This document shows positions 36,248 through 48,926 of a stretch of 64,000 nt of DNA, piece by piece. Each line of letters starts with the position of its first letter. The stretch's first letter is position 1. The notes beneath the pieces are model-generated. The model worked only from the letters and a program-made list of their open reading frames with translations, was not told where the DNA came from and ran no database searches. Made by a program: the position numbers and the translations under genes. The DNA is taken from positions 162,481 to 226,480 of the forward strand of contig JAOTOM010004125.1 in NCBI GenBank assembly GCA_034440615.1. Direction: 5' to 3'. Source of the DNA: Ashinkailepas kermadecensis (taxonomy: Eukaryota; Arthropoda; Thecostraca; Neolepadidae).

Positions 36248-37754
36248 TAAAACCCAGGAGCATCTAAGAGCCATTCTTTGTTGTATTAAACGATGAAAAT
36301 AGTTTAGTATCTTATATGGCCAATCACTAAACGGAGTCCACAAAGCAAGATAGTCCTGTTCCACTAATCAGGGGTGGGGCATCCAAAGCATTTCGTTGAC
36401 GGTGGGCGATGAATATTTTCTAAGCCCTCTTGCCTTTTTCGCCACAAAAAGTGTTTTTTTCTGCATGATCTTTGTTTTGACATGTCGACTTATGAAGCAT
36501 CACTCTCCTTATTTTCTGTCTTCTTTAAAAAAAAACTCAATCCGAAGACACGCTTTCGTTTAGTTCACCTTTTCTGCATTTAATATCTGGAACCTCTGAA
36601 GACCCATACCCGTATTGGCCTCTGCAATTACCTTTACGCAATTATCTAGTGATTCGAGGCTCAGTTTGCAGAAAATTCGCCCGAGCAATTAGGCCAACGT
36701 GGCTGTCTCAGCTAGCAGTCGAGTTCTGAAAACTCGACGAATCCCTTCATGACTAGCTAATCTCCGGGATGTGTTCGCAGAACGCGCTCGGCGCGTGAAC
36801 GGCGCTGACGGATCGCTCATCGGCGGACATGGCTGACCTTCTGCCTCCATCACGTGCGGATTCCAGGTGTCACCTCCATGTGTCAGCAGCCACATCCGTG
36901 CGACAAAAGTGGCGGCCGGCCGTCTGTCACAGCTCGGCGTGCGGCGGCTGCTGCGGCTCGCATCACGGCCCAGTGTCAAACATGGCAGCCACGTGACGGC
37001 TGGCACTCAGCGCCGATGACAAATTGTGGAAATGTCTCTGGAATGTTCGCCAGCGCTCCTGTGCCCGTCGACGATGTCGATAAGCAGCACCGCAAGGAGC
37101 GGTTAGTGTCGCCACAAAATAAGTCTTTGTGTTTGAACAAATGATTTAGATACTTCAGGGAGCACGTGGCGATGAAAGATCGCGGTTGTTATTTGTGGCT
37201 AAGGGGTGTTTCGACTGCCAAGGTCGTTACACGCCCGTGATGAAAGTCGATTAAACAAAATTGAAGAACTTGTCTAAGGCTGAGCGAAGAAATGAGAAGT
37301 TGAAGTGCTGGAACACCACAGTTCCAAATGTGTGGCATCCAAATACGTGGCGGTCAGGTCGCGTATAAAGCTAGTTGCATCGCTCAATGTTCGCCTCTTG
37401 TCATCAGTACATGTACTTGTCATCAGTACATCAGTACATCAGTGCATGTCATCAGTACATCAGTACTTGTCATCAGTACATCGGTACATGTCCATATCAA
37501 CTCCGTACGTATAGAGTAACGTGCAAACATACTGACTGATTGGATGAAAAAGAACACCCCTTTGTGACCGAAGAGCCTTCAACATATCATGGCACACTTC
37601 CCCTGGATTGCATGGAAAGGGACGTTTACATGTTATGTACATTGATGTAGCACATATGTTTACATGGGGATGTTCGCATATTTGCACCGTCCTAACTCCG
37701 TAGATTCCCAAGCTTTCCATCTTTTCAGGAATATTGTTCACAGGCCAGGGAAAT
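36248..37754. other. No recognisable feature
   Basis: The 36780-37090 part is GC-richer, with open frames on both strands that I cannot identify. A CATCAGTACATCAGTACATG-type short repeat lies at about 37395-37495 (roughly nine copies of CATCAGTA). Confidence 0.4.
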
Positions 37755-37857
37755 TCCCTTTTAAAAAAAAATTTTTTTTTATTTATATTTTTTTATATAT
37801 AATATATATATATATATAAAAATTTTAAATTTATTAAAAATATAAAAAAAAAAATAA

Positions 37858-37895
<38 letters not shown>

Positions 37896-38005
37896 TATAA
37901 AAATATTAATTAATATATTTAAATTTTTTTTAATTTTAATTTAAATTAAAATAAAGATTAATTTTTATTTAATTTTTTTTTAAATTTTAAAAAAATTAAA
38001 ATAAA

Positions 38006-38045
<40 letters not shown>

Positions 38046-38079
38046 ACAAAAAAAGCCAAAGGAAAAAAAAAAATAAAAA

Positions 38080-38132
<53 letters not shown>

Positions 38133-38150
38133 ATTTATCTTTAAAACTAT
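37755..38150. other. Near-pure A/T low-complexity stretch
   Basis: About 400 bp of almost only A and T, with A runs of 30 bp and more and irregular TTTAAATT fragments. It is unlike the orderly (TA)n tracts elsewhere. It may be a real poly(A)/poly(T)-rich block or a poorly resolved assembly region. Confidence 0.85.
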
Positions 38151-39039
38151 ACCAGGGCTAAAAAAACCTTTCGGTGGTCGCCGACGAAATTCAATTCTGG
38201 GAAATTGGTCGCCGATCAGGAACGGGTCCAATGGAGGGGGGAGAGGAAGTGGCGGCCCTCCATCGGGATTGGATAACATCAAATTTCCGAAACGTGCTTT
38301 TTTAGTTTGCTACTTTTTGAAAATTTGTGTGCCTTCTAGCTTTTCATCGATTTTTTCCTCAGCAATAGGTGTCGCTTCGCACCCTGAATAAATTGTGGCG
38401 CGCCAAAAGGAGTGTCCTGCCGATAGGAACTTCTAAATCCGTCACCGTCGCATGCAAGGAAGAGACTGAGAGACTGTCTGTAAACCATTTGTCATTGACT
38501 GTGCAGATGAGCAAAGTCGGTCGGAGACGGTGGGGATGAACAAAATTTGCTCGAAGACAGCTAAGGATGACACAATCTGGAGTTTGGCACATAAAGATGA
38601 AAAATCCCAAGCGATATTTGGCAATCTGACATCAATTGTTCGCAATCTTCCATCGTGTATATATGAGATGAAATGCCAAGTCCCATATGAATACTTATAA
38701 TTCCTATTAACTGTTATCTACATCATGCTGCACACAAAACAACGAACATTTAGTCATTGCTGACAGGTACAGTACTTCTATACGTGGATAGTAGTAACTG
38801 AACCAACTAGGAGGCATAAGCCCCTTTGTTTAAGATCTTCTTAAGCACATTTCTCAGCTGGGTACATTTTGTGGAATAAACATGAAAACACGCTTATATG
38901 AATGGTATCCTGGTCCAAATGAATGTCGGTGGTGCATTTCTAAATAGCGTCCTTCAGGAAGAATGATTTGGCTAGACAATATAAGATAAGGCGCAACTGA
39001 TATCAACATTTACACCATTGCCTATCAGCTATATCCGTG
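38151..39039. other. No recognisable feature
   Basis: No supportable gene, RNA or repeat. Confidence 0.4.
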
Positions 39040-39500
39040 GCAGTGGCCGCCTCATAGCCACGGCAGTGGCCGTAAGTGCGGCAGTGGTTACACCACAGCC
39101 GTCACAGTGGCCACCTCACAGGTGCTGCAGCGGTTTCCTCACAGCCATGACAGCGGCGATATCACGGCCATGACAACGACCGCCTCACAGTCCTGACAAC
39201 GGCCGCCTCACAGCCGTGCCAGCGGCCGCCTCACAGCCGTGCCAGCGGCCGCCTCACAGCCGTGCCAGCGGCCGCCTCACAGTCGCAGCGTGGCCGCCTC
39301 ACAGCCGTGACAGCGGCCGCCTCACAGTCGCAGCGTGGCCGCCTCACAGCCGTGACAGCGGCCGCCTCACAGCCATAGCAGAGGCCACCTCACAGCCGTG
39401 ACAGCGGCCGCCTCACAGCACCAGCAGAGGCCACCTCACAGCCACAGCAGAGGCCGCCTCACAGCCGTGACAGCGGCCGACTCACAGGTACGGCAGTGGC
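39040..39500. repeat. 23 bp GC-rich minisatellite (CAGCGGCCGCCTCACAGCCGT)
   Basis: GCCGTGCCAGCG recurs at 23 bp spacing near 39213-39260. Units are diverged at the left end and more uniform to the right, where a 46 bp two-unit block is duplicated. Confidence 0.92.
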
Positions 39501-41924
39501 CGCCTCCAATAGTCATCACAAGCATCACAAGTAGTCATTTCTACTTCACCATATCTCGAAAGACGAAAAATATGCTAAGTTCTAAAGATCCCTGGACGAC
39601 TTGTGGTGGGAGATCACAGTTCCTTCCATCCATCCACCCCCCCCCCCCAATGCTTGTGAAGATAAAATTGTTCAAGCGAGGGTTTCTTTGCAGCACTCTG
39701 TATGTGATAGTCTATGTGTGCCACGTCACGGGCCCACGGCAGGGGCGTTCCGCCGAACAATCAACTGATGTGAGACGTTTTGGTGGTCAGCACGTGGTTT
39801 AAGCCAAACATGGCTATATCTGTGCTTGCCACACTTTCAACCACGCCCTCGGCGAGATAAGCCACAGATGCACCACCAGTGCCGAGACTTGAACTGCGAG
39901 CGCAGCAGTTTCTTCAGGACGTGGTAAGCGGTGCGGCCGGTCTCTGGTGGCACGGTGTTGGGAGTAAACACGCTAATGTGCAGGCGAGACGCAGCTGCCA
40001 GTGCAGTGCCGACGACGCTCCAGGCCGGCGACTCCCGGATGGCGCGCAGGTCACTGACTATGCGGATGTCAATCTTGTAGGATCACTTCTTGATATTGTT
40101 GTACTTTGGAGCAGCCTAGCGAATCCATGCTCATAGTTCGGTTGTTGCAGTGGGGAGTCAGTATCAAGGTGAAGGCCGACATCCCCTGAGCGTGATAAAA
40201 GAGAAAAGGGTTCACACAAAACGCAATGCATGCGGGGACTTTTATTAATAGGCGACGGTGGGGTAACTGAGATCAACGCTAATAATGCGAAGTTGAAGTG
40301 AAACATTTGGTCGGCCATAAGATATCAAGATATTGCGCCAACGATCCAAGTCTTGCACCATGTTATTGTCCCACTCAGTCGAACATGGAAGAATATGCAA
40401 TCGATAGTGATCAGAAAAGGGGTGTATAGTTATACCACCAGATTAGTGACTGCTATGGTTGGAAAGGTAGGATATTCCTGTATTTGCAGTATCCAGCAAA
40501 TTATCCTCTTTAGGAAATCTTGCTCATTTTATCCCTTGGAGGTTCGATGGTGCTGTTAGACTATGAACTGCTCTGTGATGTGCTCAAGATTAACTGGAAA
40601 GTGTAGGGCAATATTCCGATGTCATTGAGTGGAATAATAATATCCTCTCGCTGCATAACCTCTGCAGTCGATGCGCCCCTAAACCGCAATAACAATATCC
40701 TCTCCATATTCAATTACCCATACAATTTCCTCTCCACATCCAGGATTACAAAATACAAATCCAACCGTGGTGACTGCTGACATGCAATCTGTCCAACCAG
40801 AATTGGAAAAATGTTCCTGTGCTGGATGTTTGTCATCCAGAACACTATCCTCCATGAAAAGCATGGTTTTTTGGCCACAAGATTGGAGATGTTTGAAAAT
40901 GACTACAAACTTCCTCCTGTTTTATACATGCCCAAGCTGACTGGACAAATACAAAAAGGAGTTTATGGTTCAAAAAGACAAAATTGTAACTTTGGAATGG
41001 AATGCCAAGCATTGTGCTCTCGAAATGCACCAGTAAAAAACAAATTGAGTCATGTTCAACATTCCTTTCTTTGAAACTAAAGAATTCCACCTGAATTTTG
41101 GCATACAGCACCAAACATACTGCATATATGCAAATATGTTACAGCTGATGACAGCTCTATTAAAAGGAAATGTATTATCCAAATTTTACTCCTTTTCAGT
41201 TTTTGCCATATGTTGAACTAAGTTGAAAAATACATATTATTCTGGACATATCTACCATAGTTCCAGAAAAAAAATATCATGGTGCATATCCAGGGATATT
41301 TGGCAAAAAGGATGCTTGAACCAAGCATCATTTTTTTTCAAGCATAACTCAACACATCTGTACATGTTCCATAATGTTTCTACAGTGCCCACAAATCCTG
41401 GCACAATTATTATAGTTTCAAATCTGACATAATAACATGCATGTATTCATTTTGCACTAAATTGGGATGCCAAAGACAGATATCCTCGCCAGAGTAGAAA
41501 AAAACCCATCTGTCCTAGAAATATCCTATTATAGATATATGGATGAAACTCATCCAAAGAAAAGTACCGGCATTGTGCCGTAATATTCATGCATATTAGC
41601 ATTGCAGCTTATTCTTTAACAAAGCATTGGAAATGGCTCATCAAATTTTGATATGGCAAGCTGGATGGCAAAGAAAAGCAAAGCATTAAGACGAATTATG
41701 AGCACCAGTTCTATATTTCAATATTCTTACATATATCTTTACCTAAACCTTTTCTACTTGCCATCTTCAGAACTTCAGTAATTTGCAGGTTGGACTGCAT
41801 GCAAGACGTGCTAATCAGTAATCAGATGTTTTCATCTGTAAAGCAGGTGTTAGGATAAGATATCCTAGGTTGCGGTTTTTAATTTAATTAACTAAAAAGT
41901 ATCAGTTGATCTTCTTGCCACAAA
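39501..41924. other. No recognisable feature; AT-rich from about 40700
   Basis: The sequence from about 40700 to 43140 is markedly AT-rich and lacks the minisatellites common elsewhere. No coding signature was found on either strand. Confidence 0.4.
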
Positions 41925-42262
41925 AGGTGGTACATTTTTGACTTCAGGTATTTGTTAATTGTTGGATATACTTTTCCAATGGTTTATTAGCATGGTTAAC
42001 ATGATGTGGCCACTCATTTTCTCTGAAAATTATTACTTTTTCAATTGACAGGCAAAAGAACACCTGAAATGGGACTTTGTGTTGAGTAATGTTGGCATTT
42101 CACGAAACCAAATTGCATTAAATTGCACTTTTTGGTACATTTTTAATTCCTGTAATTTATTTTTCCAATGCAATGTTTATGTAGGTGGATAGCATTGTGT
42201 GACCACTCATTTCCTCTGCAAATGCATATTTTTCAGTTGACAGGCAAAATAACACCAAAAAA
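41925..42262. repeat. Degenerate direct duplication, ~190 bp period
   Basis: CCACTCATTTTCTCTGAAAA...TTTTTCAATTGACAGGCAAAAG at about 42010-42060 recurs as CCACTCATTTCCTCTGCAAA...TTTTTCAGTTGACAGGCAAAAT at about 42200-42250. Weaker similarity extends upstream over the TTTTCCAATG segment. Confidence 0.7.
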
Positions 42263-42543
42263 CAGGCTGGAGTTTGATGACATAGCATAAAAATAATGTT
42301 CAAGAGTAAGCAAAAATGTAGCACAGCCTAACCTAAACTTGCATGCAGGAAAATAAATTCCCAAAGAAATGGAAAATTTGCCTTGTACTTCTGAAGAATT
42401 TTCAACTTAAAATTAAAAACCTTACATTGCAGAGCCTAGTTAACAAGGTTAACATATTAAATTAAGCCTGTTTTAAAGAAAGGAGCACTTTTTGTGAACA
42501 GAATCTACAAAAAATGGGACGATTTTTCAACTCAAGAGAAAAG

Positions 42544-42575
42544 CCTAGCCTAACCTATCCTAACCAAACCTAACC
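42544..42575. repeat. Short degenerate CCTAA run
   Basis: CCTAGCCTAACCTATCCTAA followed by CCAAACCTAACC. CCTAA is the complement of TTAGG, the common arthropod telomere unit. The run is short and imperfect, so it says little. Confidence 0.5.
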
Positions 42576-42696
42576 CCATTTTTGCTTTGTGGGGTAAAAT
42601 GTGTGTACAATTTGTCTCCTGGATACCTTGGAGTGCAATAATACACAAAATTGTGAAATCATGTTTTCGAACATGATTAAGACAAGCTCCTGTGTA

Positions 42697-42757
42697 GGTA
42701 GGTACCTAGGTATGTATGTAGGTGGATAGGTACCTAGGTGGGTACATTCCTAGGTAA
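42697..42757. repeat. (TAGG)n-type microsatellite
   Basis: Imperfect GTAGGTAGGTACCTAGG and related tetranucleotides. Confidence 0.85.
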
Positions 42758-42763
42758 AAGGAT

Positions 42764-43955
42764 ATGGCCATGTGTAGCATTGTCCAGAGTGTAAATGTTG
42801 GGAGAAATCTACATAAAATGTCATATGGCATTTCAAGACATAAATATTGTAAAAACATGTTCCTTGATATGATTAAAATGATGTGGGATGTGGCCTATCT
42901 AGCCACTTATTACCAGCACAAGTGCATAGGCACTTTCCAGTTGGTATGCAATATAATACCAAAATATTGGTATTTGAGTGGGGTAGCATAATGAAGAATA
43001 ATTTACAATGCCAAATAATGCCTAATGTAACCTAGATAGCTTGGGGAATTTGTAATGCCTTAGACCTGATGTGTCATTGCAGGCTTAGCATTCTAGCCTA
43101 GGCATTTTTTCTTAATAGAATATAGCAGAGCTAAACGTTCTTTCTTCGGGACAAGAGAAACCGAAGTTCTTCCGCAGAAATAAAGAGCAAAACAAATGTG
43201 GTATTTTGAATGGGAATGAATGGTCCCATTGTCTTAACGCTGGCCGTAACGATCGCACGATGGGTCCGTACTACCGACGTAACGACAGCACGCACGGTCT
43301 GTACCAGCGCAGTAGCGAGCGTACGTATGAACGGTCTATCTACCGTTCTGCAGTGGAACGTGCATACTTTCTGTACGTACGGGCGGTGCAGGTTGCGGTG
43401 GAGTGGAGGCTGGTTGTGACCTCATTTGACCCTGAAGGCATTGACCTGGGGTCATGAAATGTATACTGCAGCGAGTTCACTACACCCGTAAATCTGCCAA
43501 ATTGTGTGCTTCTAGTTTCACTCATGCTCCTCATGTTTGTTCTTGGTGTGCTTGTGGATGTTCTGCTCGGCTCCTGAACACGAACATCCTTTGTGGCCAC
43601 AAAACGCTTCCCCTTATTATTTTTCCGGCCTGCATCCTTCCCCTGTCATTTTAACCTTTTGCTGGCTTTCATCTTTTACAAATAGTCCACGCCTGGATAT
43701 CTAACTACGCACCTACCTCGTAAATGGCAATATTAATTCAGGCAGTTCAGCAATCAATTCACAAAAACACGACATTAATCCACCACCACGGTTGGGCACA
43801 ATTACCCATAAACCAATTTTCGAACGAACGACTGAACAAGTCACCAAGAGTTGCCTGATTTCAAACTCCATATTTATAACTAGATTTCTAGGCGACGACC
43901 ACGACAACCATTTGGTCTCCGTCCGACGGCGCTTTTGGCGACCACGGTATGCCAT
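42764..43955. other. No recognisable feature
   Basis: No gene supported. The 43200-43460 part has open frames in two plus-strand frames without recognisable domains. Confidence 0.35.
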
Positions 43956-44030
43956 TGGTTTAGCATTGTGGTTGTCGGTTAAAGCGCCGTCCTGTGCCGA
44001 CGGGAGGTTCTAGTATAAACGTGGTAAGCA
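43956..44030 (+). mobile_element. Possible tRNA-like SINE head
   Basis: TTTAGCATTGTGGTTGTCGG resembles a pol III box A region, and GACGGGAGGTTCTAG, about 45 bp later, resembles a box B with one arm degraded. Spacing fits a tRNA. It differs from the tRNA-Lys-type family at 3.4 and 50.7 kb, and no second copy was found to confirm it. Confidence 0.3.
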
Positions 44031-45295
44031 AGAGGTACGGGATATTTGGTAGAATTCGCGATACGATCCTAGTATACTTTTCATCTGGAAAAAGATCAGT
44101 GCTGCTAAATACAACTTACTGATATATCGACGTCCTTCATGGCTAAAATCTTGACGGACGTATCAAAACAAAATTCTGGTTTCGGTCGCCACTGAAGCCT
44201 GGTAAGCCAGCATTTGGTCGCCGACGCTATCGCTAGGACGGCGCTTATTTTGAGTCCTGGTTTATACATCGCCATCGGACGATTATCGTCAGATTTGCAC
44301 AAATGCGCCCCGCAGAAAAAACAAACAAAAAAACGTCAACTCCGTCACAACGTCGCTCTAACCATCCACAGGAGTTGAAAGAGCTGGCGGTTAGTTGGTG
44401 TCACACGTTTGACAGTCTCTAGAGTCACACCAATGTCTTTAGAACCAGGAAAAAAACACCAGAACATGGTTGCCAGTGCCGGCATACCCCTGCTGTCTAT
44501 TGATGGAAAGCGTACACACAGGTTGGTGATTTCACCGTGAGGAGAGGTCTCCATTAAATAACTTTGAATGGGAGGCAGTAACCATTGGTGATTGCAGCAC
44601 CACCATCCGAGCAAACCAGATTCCGCCCCCAGCCATGCTGAAACAGTGGGGAAAGGTAGCTGTCTGTGGGAGTGGGGAGGGCGGCACGCTCGCCCCTCCA
44701 CCTAACATGTTAGAGGATGTCGTAGCGCTCCGGAAGATATTGTGTGCCAGATAGGAGGTAATCTTCAAATGCATGTGACAGGCTGACAACTGTTTGCTCC
44801 TCTGGACAGTTCAGCCTCTCCAATATCCGGTGTAATTCGTGCAATAATTCTACATCTGTTTAATGAATCATGTGATTCAGCATCTTCGATGCATTTCAAT
44901 CCATCAGGTTTAGCATGACTGAACGTTCTCAATGGCAGCTCGACCCACGATTCAAGCTTTACTTCAATGCGTTCATACAGCGTGTTCATACAGCGTGTTC
45001 ATACAGCGAATGTACGTCAGTGAAAATGAGCTTTGGGTACTGTGCTTCTGTACTTGAAGGTTTGGATCGGCATATTATAGTCTTCCTGGTCAATGTATGC
45101 CAACACAATTTTCCTCTTCCTCTGTTTCCATTTCATCATGTTCCTCCGGCATGCCGCATTCGCTTCGTTCGGTTGCACGCATCAACGTATGATTTGAGAC
45201 CAAGGGTGTCACTAGGATTTTTTTCGCCCAGAATGTTTGGTGTGTTGCCTGCTTGGTTGGCTGTAGCTGATGTCAGGGGAGGTTCCCTGGGAGGT
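44031..45295. other. No firm feature
   Basis: Open frames at 44345-44701 (minus, 118 codons) and 44915-45331 (plus, 138 codons) have no recognisable domain. The latter crosses a short 15 bp triplication (GTTCATACAGCGT, about 44970-45009). Confidence 0.35.
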
Positions 45296-45431
45296 AGGGG
45301 AGATACCCAGTCTCAATTGATTCACATGTAGGGGAGATACCCAGTCTCAATTGATTCACATGTAGGGGAGATACCCAGTCTCAATTGATTCACATGCAGG
45401 GGAGATACCCAGTCTCAATTGATTCACATGC
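45296..45431. repeat. 34 bp tandem repeat, four copies
   Basis: AGATACCCAGTCTCAATTGA starts at 45301, 45335, 45369 and 45403. Copies are essentially identical. Confidence 0.97.
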
Positions 45432-45739
45432 ACAATTAAAGTCCTAGGGAGCCACAGGCCAAGAGGAGGGTGCAAGGCTCACCTGCCCTATCCCCTGGAG
45501 ATGCCTCTGGTCGGAACTGTCCATGCGTCATATTACCATCTTCTCTGAATGTACATGCGATTGGATAGAACTTTGAAGCAACGAATTGTTGTTTGTGATC
45601 AGGAATCTGTAAGTTATCCATACCACACTATTAACTTTCCATCGGGGGAAATTAGAGGAGTCGGAAATAACCACCCTCTTCCTCCACGACAGATTCTGTT
45701 CTCATTCCATTTCAAGCTCACGTCTCATTGCGCATCATA

Positions 45740-46050
45740 CTGTCTTCTTCCTCCACGCCATCCACTTCCTTCACAACAAGCTGCTATGCCTTCACACTGA
45801 GCTGTTTTGCCTACACACGATTCCCTCCCTTCACACCAGGTTCTTCTGGTTTCACATCCGACTGATGTGACTTTGCACCAGACTGCTTTGTCTTCTCACC
45901 ATGCACTGTTCTTCTCCACAGTATCTTTTTTCTTCCCATCAGCTGCTAAATCTTGCTCTGCCTTGACACTAGACTTCCTCTTCACACTCTTATATCCCCT
46001 TCACACTAACACTATGCTCGCCTCCGCCTTCACTCCAGAATCTCCTCCGA
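45740..46050. repeat. Degenerate ~21 bp pyrimidine-rich repeat
   Basis: Successive units such as CTTCACAACAAGCTGCTATGC and CTTCACACTGAGCTGTTTTGC recur with increasing divergence. Confidence 0.6.
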
Positions 46051-47081
46051 CTTCACAGTAGCATCTCCTCTGTTGGCACACAGTAACATCTCGCTCCTGA
46101 TTGCGCTCCCGACTCAACGTATTGTCCCACAAAGGGCTCCGAATCTCCCGGCATGCTCCGAGTTCGCTTCCCCACGCACGGCAGGAACGAACAACACACC
46201 TCGCGCTGTCGCCGGCTATTTCATTACGACGAGCTCCACTAATTCTTTTTGGACTCACTTGCGCGTGTAATGTAAGGGCTGCGTCTTGTTATTCCGGAGC
46301 AATGGGCCGTGAAGCGACTCGCGATCCTGCCACGGCATGACCACGCAGCTTGTGCTAATTTGCCGGTTGATGGGCAATCAAATTACGTCCAGAATCAGCT
46401 GATCAAGTACGCACTTCGATGAGCTTGATAATGGATAATTCGCTGTCGACAGATCGAGATGATCAGCAGCTACATATTCATCATTTGTCGGCTGCTTTCG
46501 CCGTGATGTTTGTGTGATTTTCTTCCAGAATTTCAGCTTACATGCGGATGTATTTTCCTGCTGCACATTTGAGACACCATCAGTATATAAATGTATCTCT
46601 TATAAACTCGTCGCATCACATATTATTGCATTAACAGTTTAGAAGCCGTGGGAACGGGGCCTCACGGGAAAGTCCCCTGATAGTAAGGATTGGCATTATT
46701 TTGCAAAAATGCATGCATGGAGAGGATCAACTGAAAAAAACGGGGTCATTCATTCTGATCATGCTGTGAAATTTTCAGCTCGATAGCACCAATCCTACCC
46801 CCTTCAACACCTCCACCCCCACCCCTCCTCTGAAGATTCCGTGATCTTAGACAGGCTGGCAGAGCGTCGTTATGGGTGAAGACCGCCGCACGGTAGCAGT
46901 AATCTCGCCCGTACTGTCACGCCGCTGCTCTTGGCCCAGTAATGCAGGTGTAACCTCGGGTGTAACTCAGTGCTCTGTTTTTAGTTCCGAAAGTGGCTGT
47001 AGTCTCCATGTGCAGATCCTTCCATTATTGTCCGCAGTTGGCGTCACGGTACAGCTGGTCGTCCGTTGCTGAGGTCATCAG
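46051..47081. other. No recognisable feature
   Basis: No supportable gene or repeat. Confidence 0.4.
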
Positions 47082-47795
47082 TTGCTGTTGTGCTGTGAGC
47101 CAGTAGTAGTGATCAGGGCGGTTCTCCTGCCAGCATATCTGTGTGCTGCATACACTTTTCACTCACGCGATGACCGGGATATACTCGAAGTTCGCCACAA
47201 GATTGGCGGCCAAGATTTGCGACCTTATCGCGTACAAATGGTAAGCGATAAGCCTTTCGGAGGGCAGCGGAAATTCGCATCGATGGTGCCCGAAGACGAA
47301 GAGCTGCCGGTTGGCATCAAAGCTTGGCACGCAAAACAAGCCGAGCTGTCATCGATGGTGCCCAAAGACGGAGAGCTGCCGGTTGGCATCAAAGCTTGGC
47401 ACGCAAAACAAGCCGAGCTGTCATCGATGGTGCCCAAAGACGAAGAGCTGCCGGCTGTCATCAAAGCTTGGCACGCAAAACAAGCCGAGCTGTCATCGAT
47501 GGTGCCCAAAGACGAAGAGCTGCCGGCTGTCATCAAAGCTTGGCACGCAAAACAAGCCGAGCTGCGTGCCGAAGGCATGTCAAAGAAGCAAGTCGCAAGT
47601 GCTGCGCTGGACAAAAACTACGGATCAATAATTTGGAATATCTTAAAAGTCAGGGAAACAAATTCACCAGTGCAAGTGAAATACGTCAAATGCGTTTTAA
47701 CGTCAAATGCATCAGAAAAGCAAAGACAGAAGCGATTGTGTGTAAAGGTGCGTTACGCTCGTGATACCTCTCTGTATCTCCCAAAAGAATCGTGA
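47082..47795 (+). CDS. Hypothetical protein with four 24-residue repeats
   Basis: A 237-codon open frame. The first codon usable as ATG that I can defend is less certain than the body. Residues about 68-161 are four tandem copies of a 24-residue unit (MVPKDEELPAVIKAWHAKQA plus ELSS), encoded by exact 72 bp DNA repeats at 47283, 47355, 47427 and 47499. The region after the repeats (AEGMSKKQVASAALDKNYGS then IIWNILKVR) is charged and helix-like and is not part of the repeat. The other two plus frames and one minus frame are also open across the repeats, as expected for a 72 bp unit, so openness alone proves nothing. I do not recognise the product. It may be an exon or a chance frame over a minisatellite. 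Confidence 0.33.
   Translation: MLLCCEPVVVIRAVLLPAYLCAAYTFHSRDDRDILEVRHKIGGQDLRPYRVQMVSDKPFGGQRKFASMVPEDEELPVGIKAWHAKQAELSSMVPKDGELPVGIKAWHAKQAELSSMVPKDEELPAVIKAWHAKQAELSSMVPKDEELPAVIKAWHAKQAELRAEGMSKKQVASAALDKNYGSIIWNILKVRETNSPVQVKYVKCVLTSNASEKQRQKRLCVKVRYARDTSLYLPKES
47283..47570. repeat. 72 bp tandem repeat, four copies
   Basis: ATGGTGCCC recurs at 47283, 47355, 47427 and 47499. Copies 3 and 4 are identical to each other. Copies 1 and 2 share GTTGGC where 3 and 4 have CTGTC, so two pairwise duplications are likely. Confidence 0.97.
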
Positions 47796-48926
47796 TATTT
47801 TCGGACTGAAAAGTCAATATGAAAACCTTTCATTGAAAGCATATGCCAAAACATATGTTAGGATATCTCGAAAAGGCCAAGTCAAAACCCTCTGTCCGTT
47901 TCCGTGATTTTGACACCGCGCTGTCGCATTGCTTGACATCAATGCATGGGTGATTGTGATGCACATCTGTATCTTTTGCTAGTTTGACAAACCATGCAGC
48001 TGCAGTTGTTGGTCGACTTGGCCGGACCGCCGGGGCGCGGCGCGGTGCTTCCCGCCCACTCGCACACACCGCGCCGGTACGGCCGATAACTGCGGCCAGC
48101 TGGTAAGCCGGTCCCGCCAAGCCGCGCCGGCCCATGTCGACGGCCGGCCGGTCCCAGCATAAGCAGCCAAACTTCAGAGGCGGGGAGCAATCAAAGTCGT
48201 GGGTAGCAATCAAACATTTTTGGAAACGTTCGAAACCAAATTGTTATATATTTGTGCACAAAATTATCAATTAATTGAAACACATTTTGTCTGAGCATCA
48301 CTTGACTACAGCCGGTTTGAAAATGTCGTTGCTCAATGGCCCATGGCCATTTTCAACGGTTCATCACATGTTTTCAAGTACCTGACCGTACCTTGATCTG
48401 TGATCTTCACCTTTACACGTGACATTGCGCAAGAATAAGTCACATCACATCGTTATTGAAGCACGAAATGGCATTTCGTTCACGACTAGATTCAGAAATC
48501 TACGGCGTAGGTCGGGTAACTGACTATACCTCGACATTGACCTGCTGAACCTGATATGGAGAGTCAGATACAGGGGGTAAGGGAAACTTGCACGAGTATC
48601 TCTGAAAGTTAACGGACGAAGCTACTTCCTGCCGTCTGTCTCATCTTTATTTAGCTTGGAACAAAAGTTAGTTTGGATCAAATCCTCCCTATTCCAGCAT
48701 ACCGACGGGTGGGAAATTCTGCGGCATTGCGAGAATTAGGAATCATAATACGTTTTATTTATGTTTTTTTAGTCGTAGGTGGTTGCTAAGTCATACTATG
48801 TAGTTCATGTATTTCGTGTCAATTATGAAGTATATTATTAAAGTTTCTCCATTGCGCTATGAAGCATGCGTCAGTGTCGGCATTCCTTTTACATTTCATT
48901 CATTCTCTTCAAGGCTGTATCTAACT
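47796..48926. other. No recognisable feature
   Basis: The GC-rich part at 48010-48170 has open minus-strand frames without a recognisable product. Confidence 0.4.

Noticed and set aside
36179..36364. 61-codon minus-strand open frame at the PLE 3' end
   Set aside because: It overlaps the PLE terminal sequence. The homologous stretch at 62.5 kb has a stop in this frame, so it is not a conserved protein.
42544..42760. Telomere or interstitial telomeric repeat
   Set aside because: Only a few imperfect CCTAA and TAGG words; too short and irregular.
43924..44247. MITE with GCGCCGTCCT inverted ends
   Set aside because: The 10-12 bp motif occurs three times in mixed orientation, no target-site duplication is visible, and the ends do not extend.
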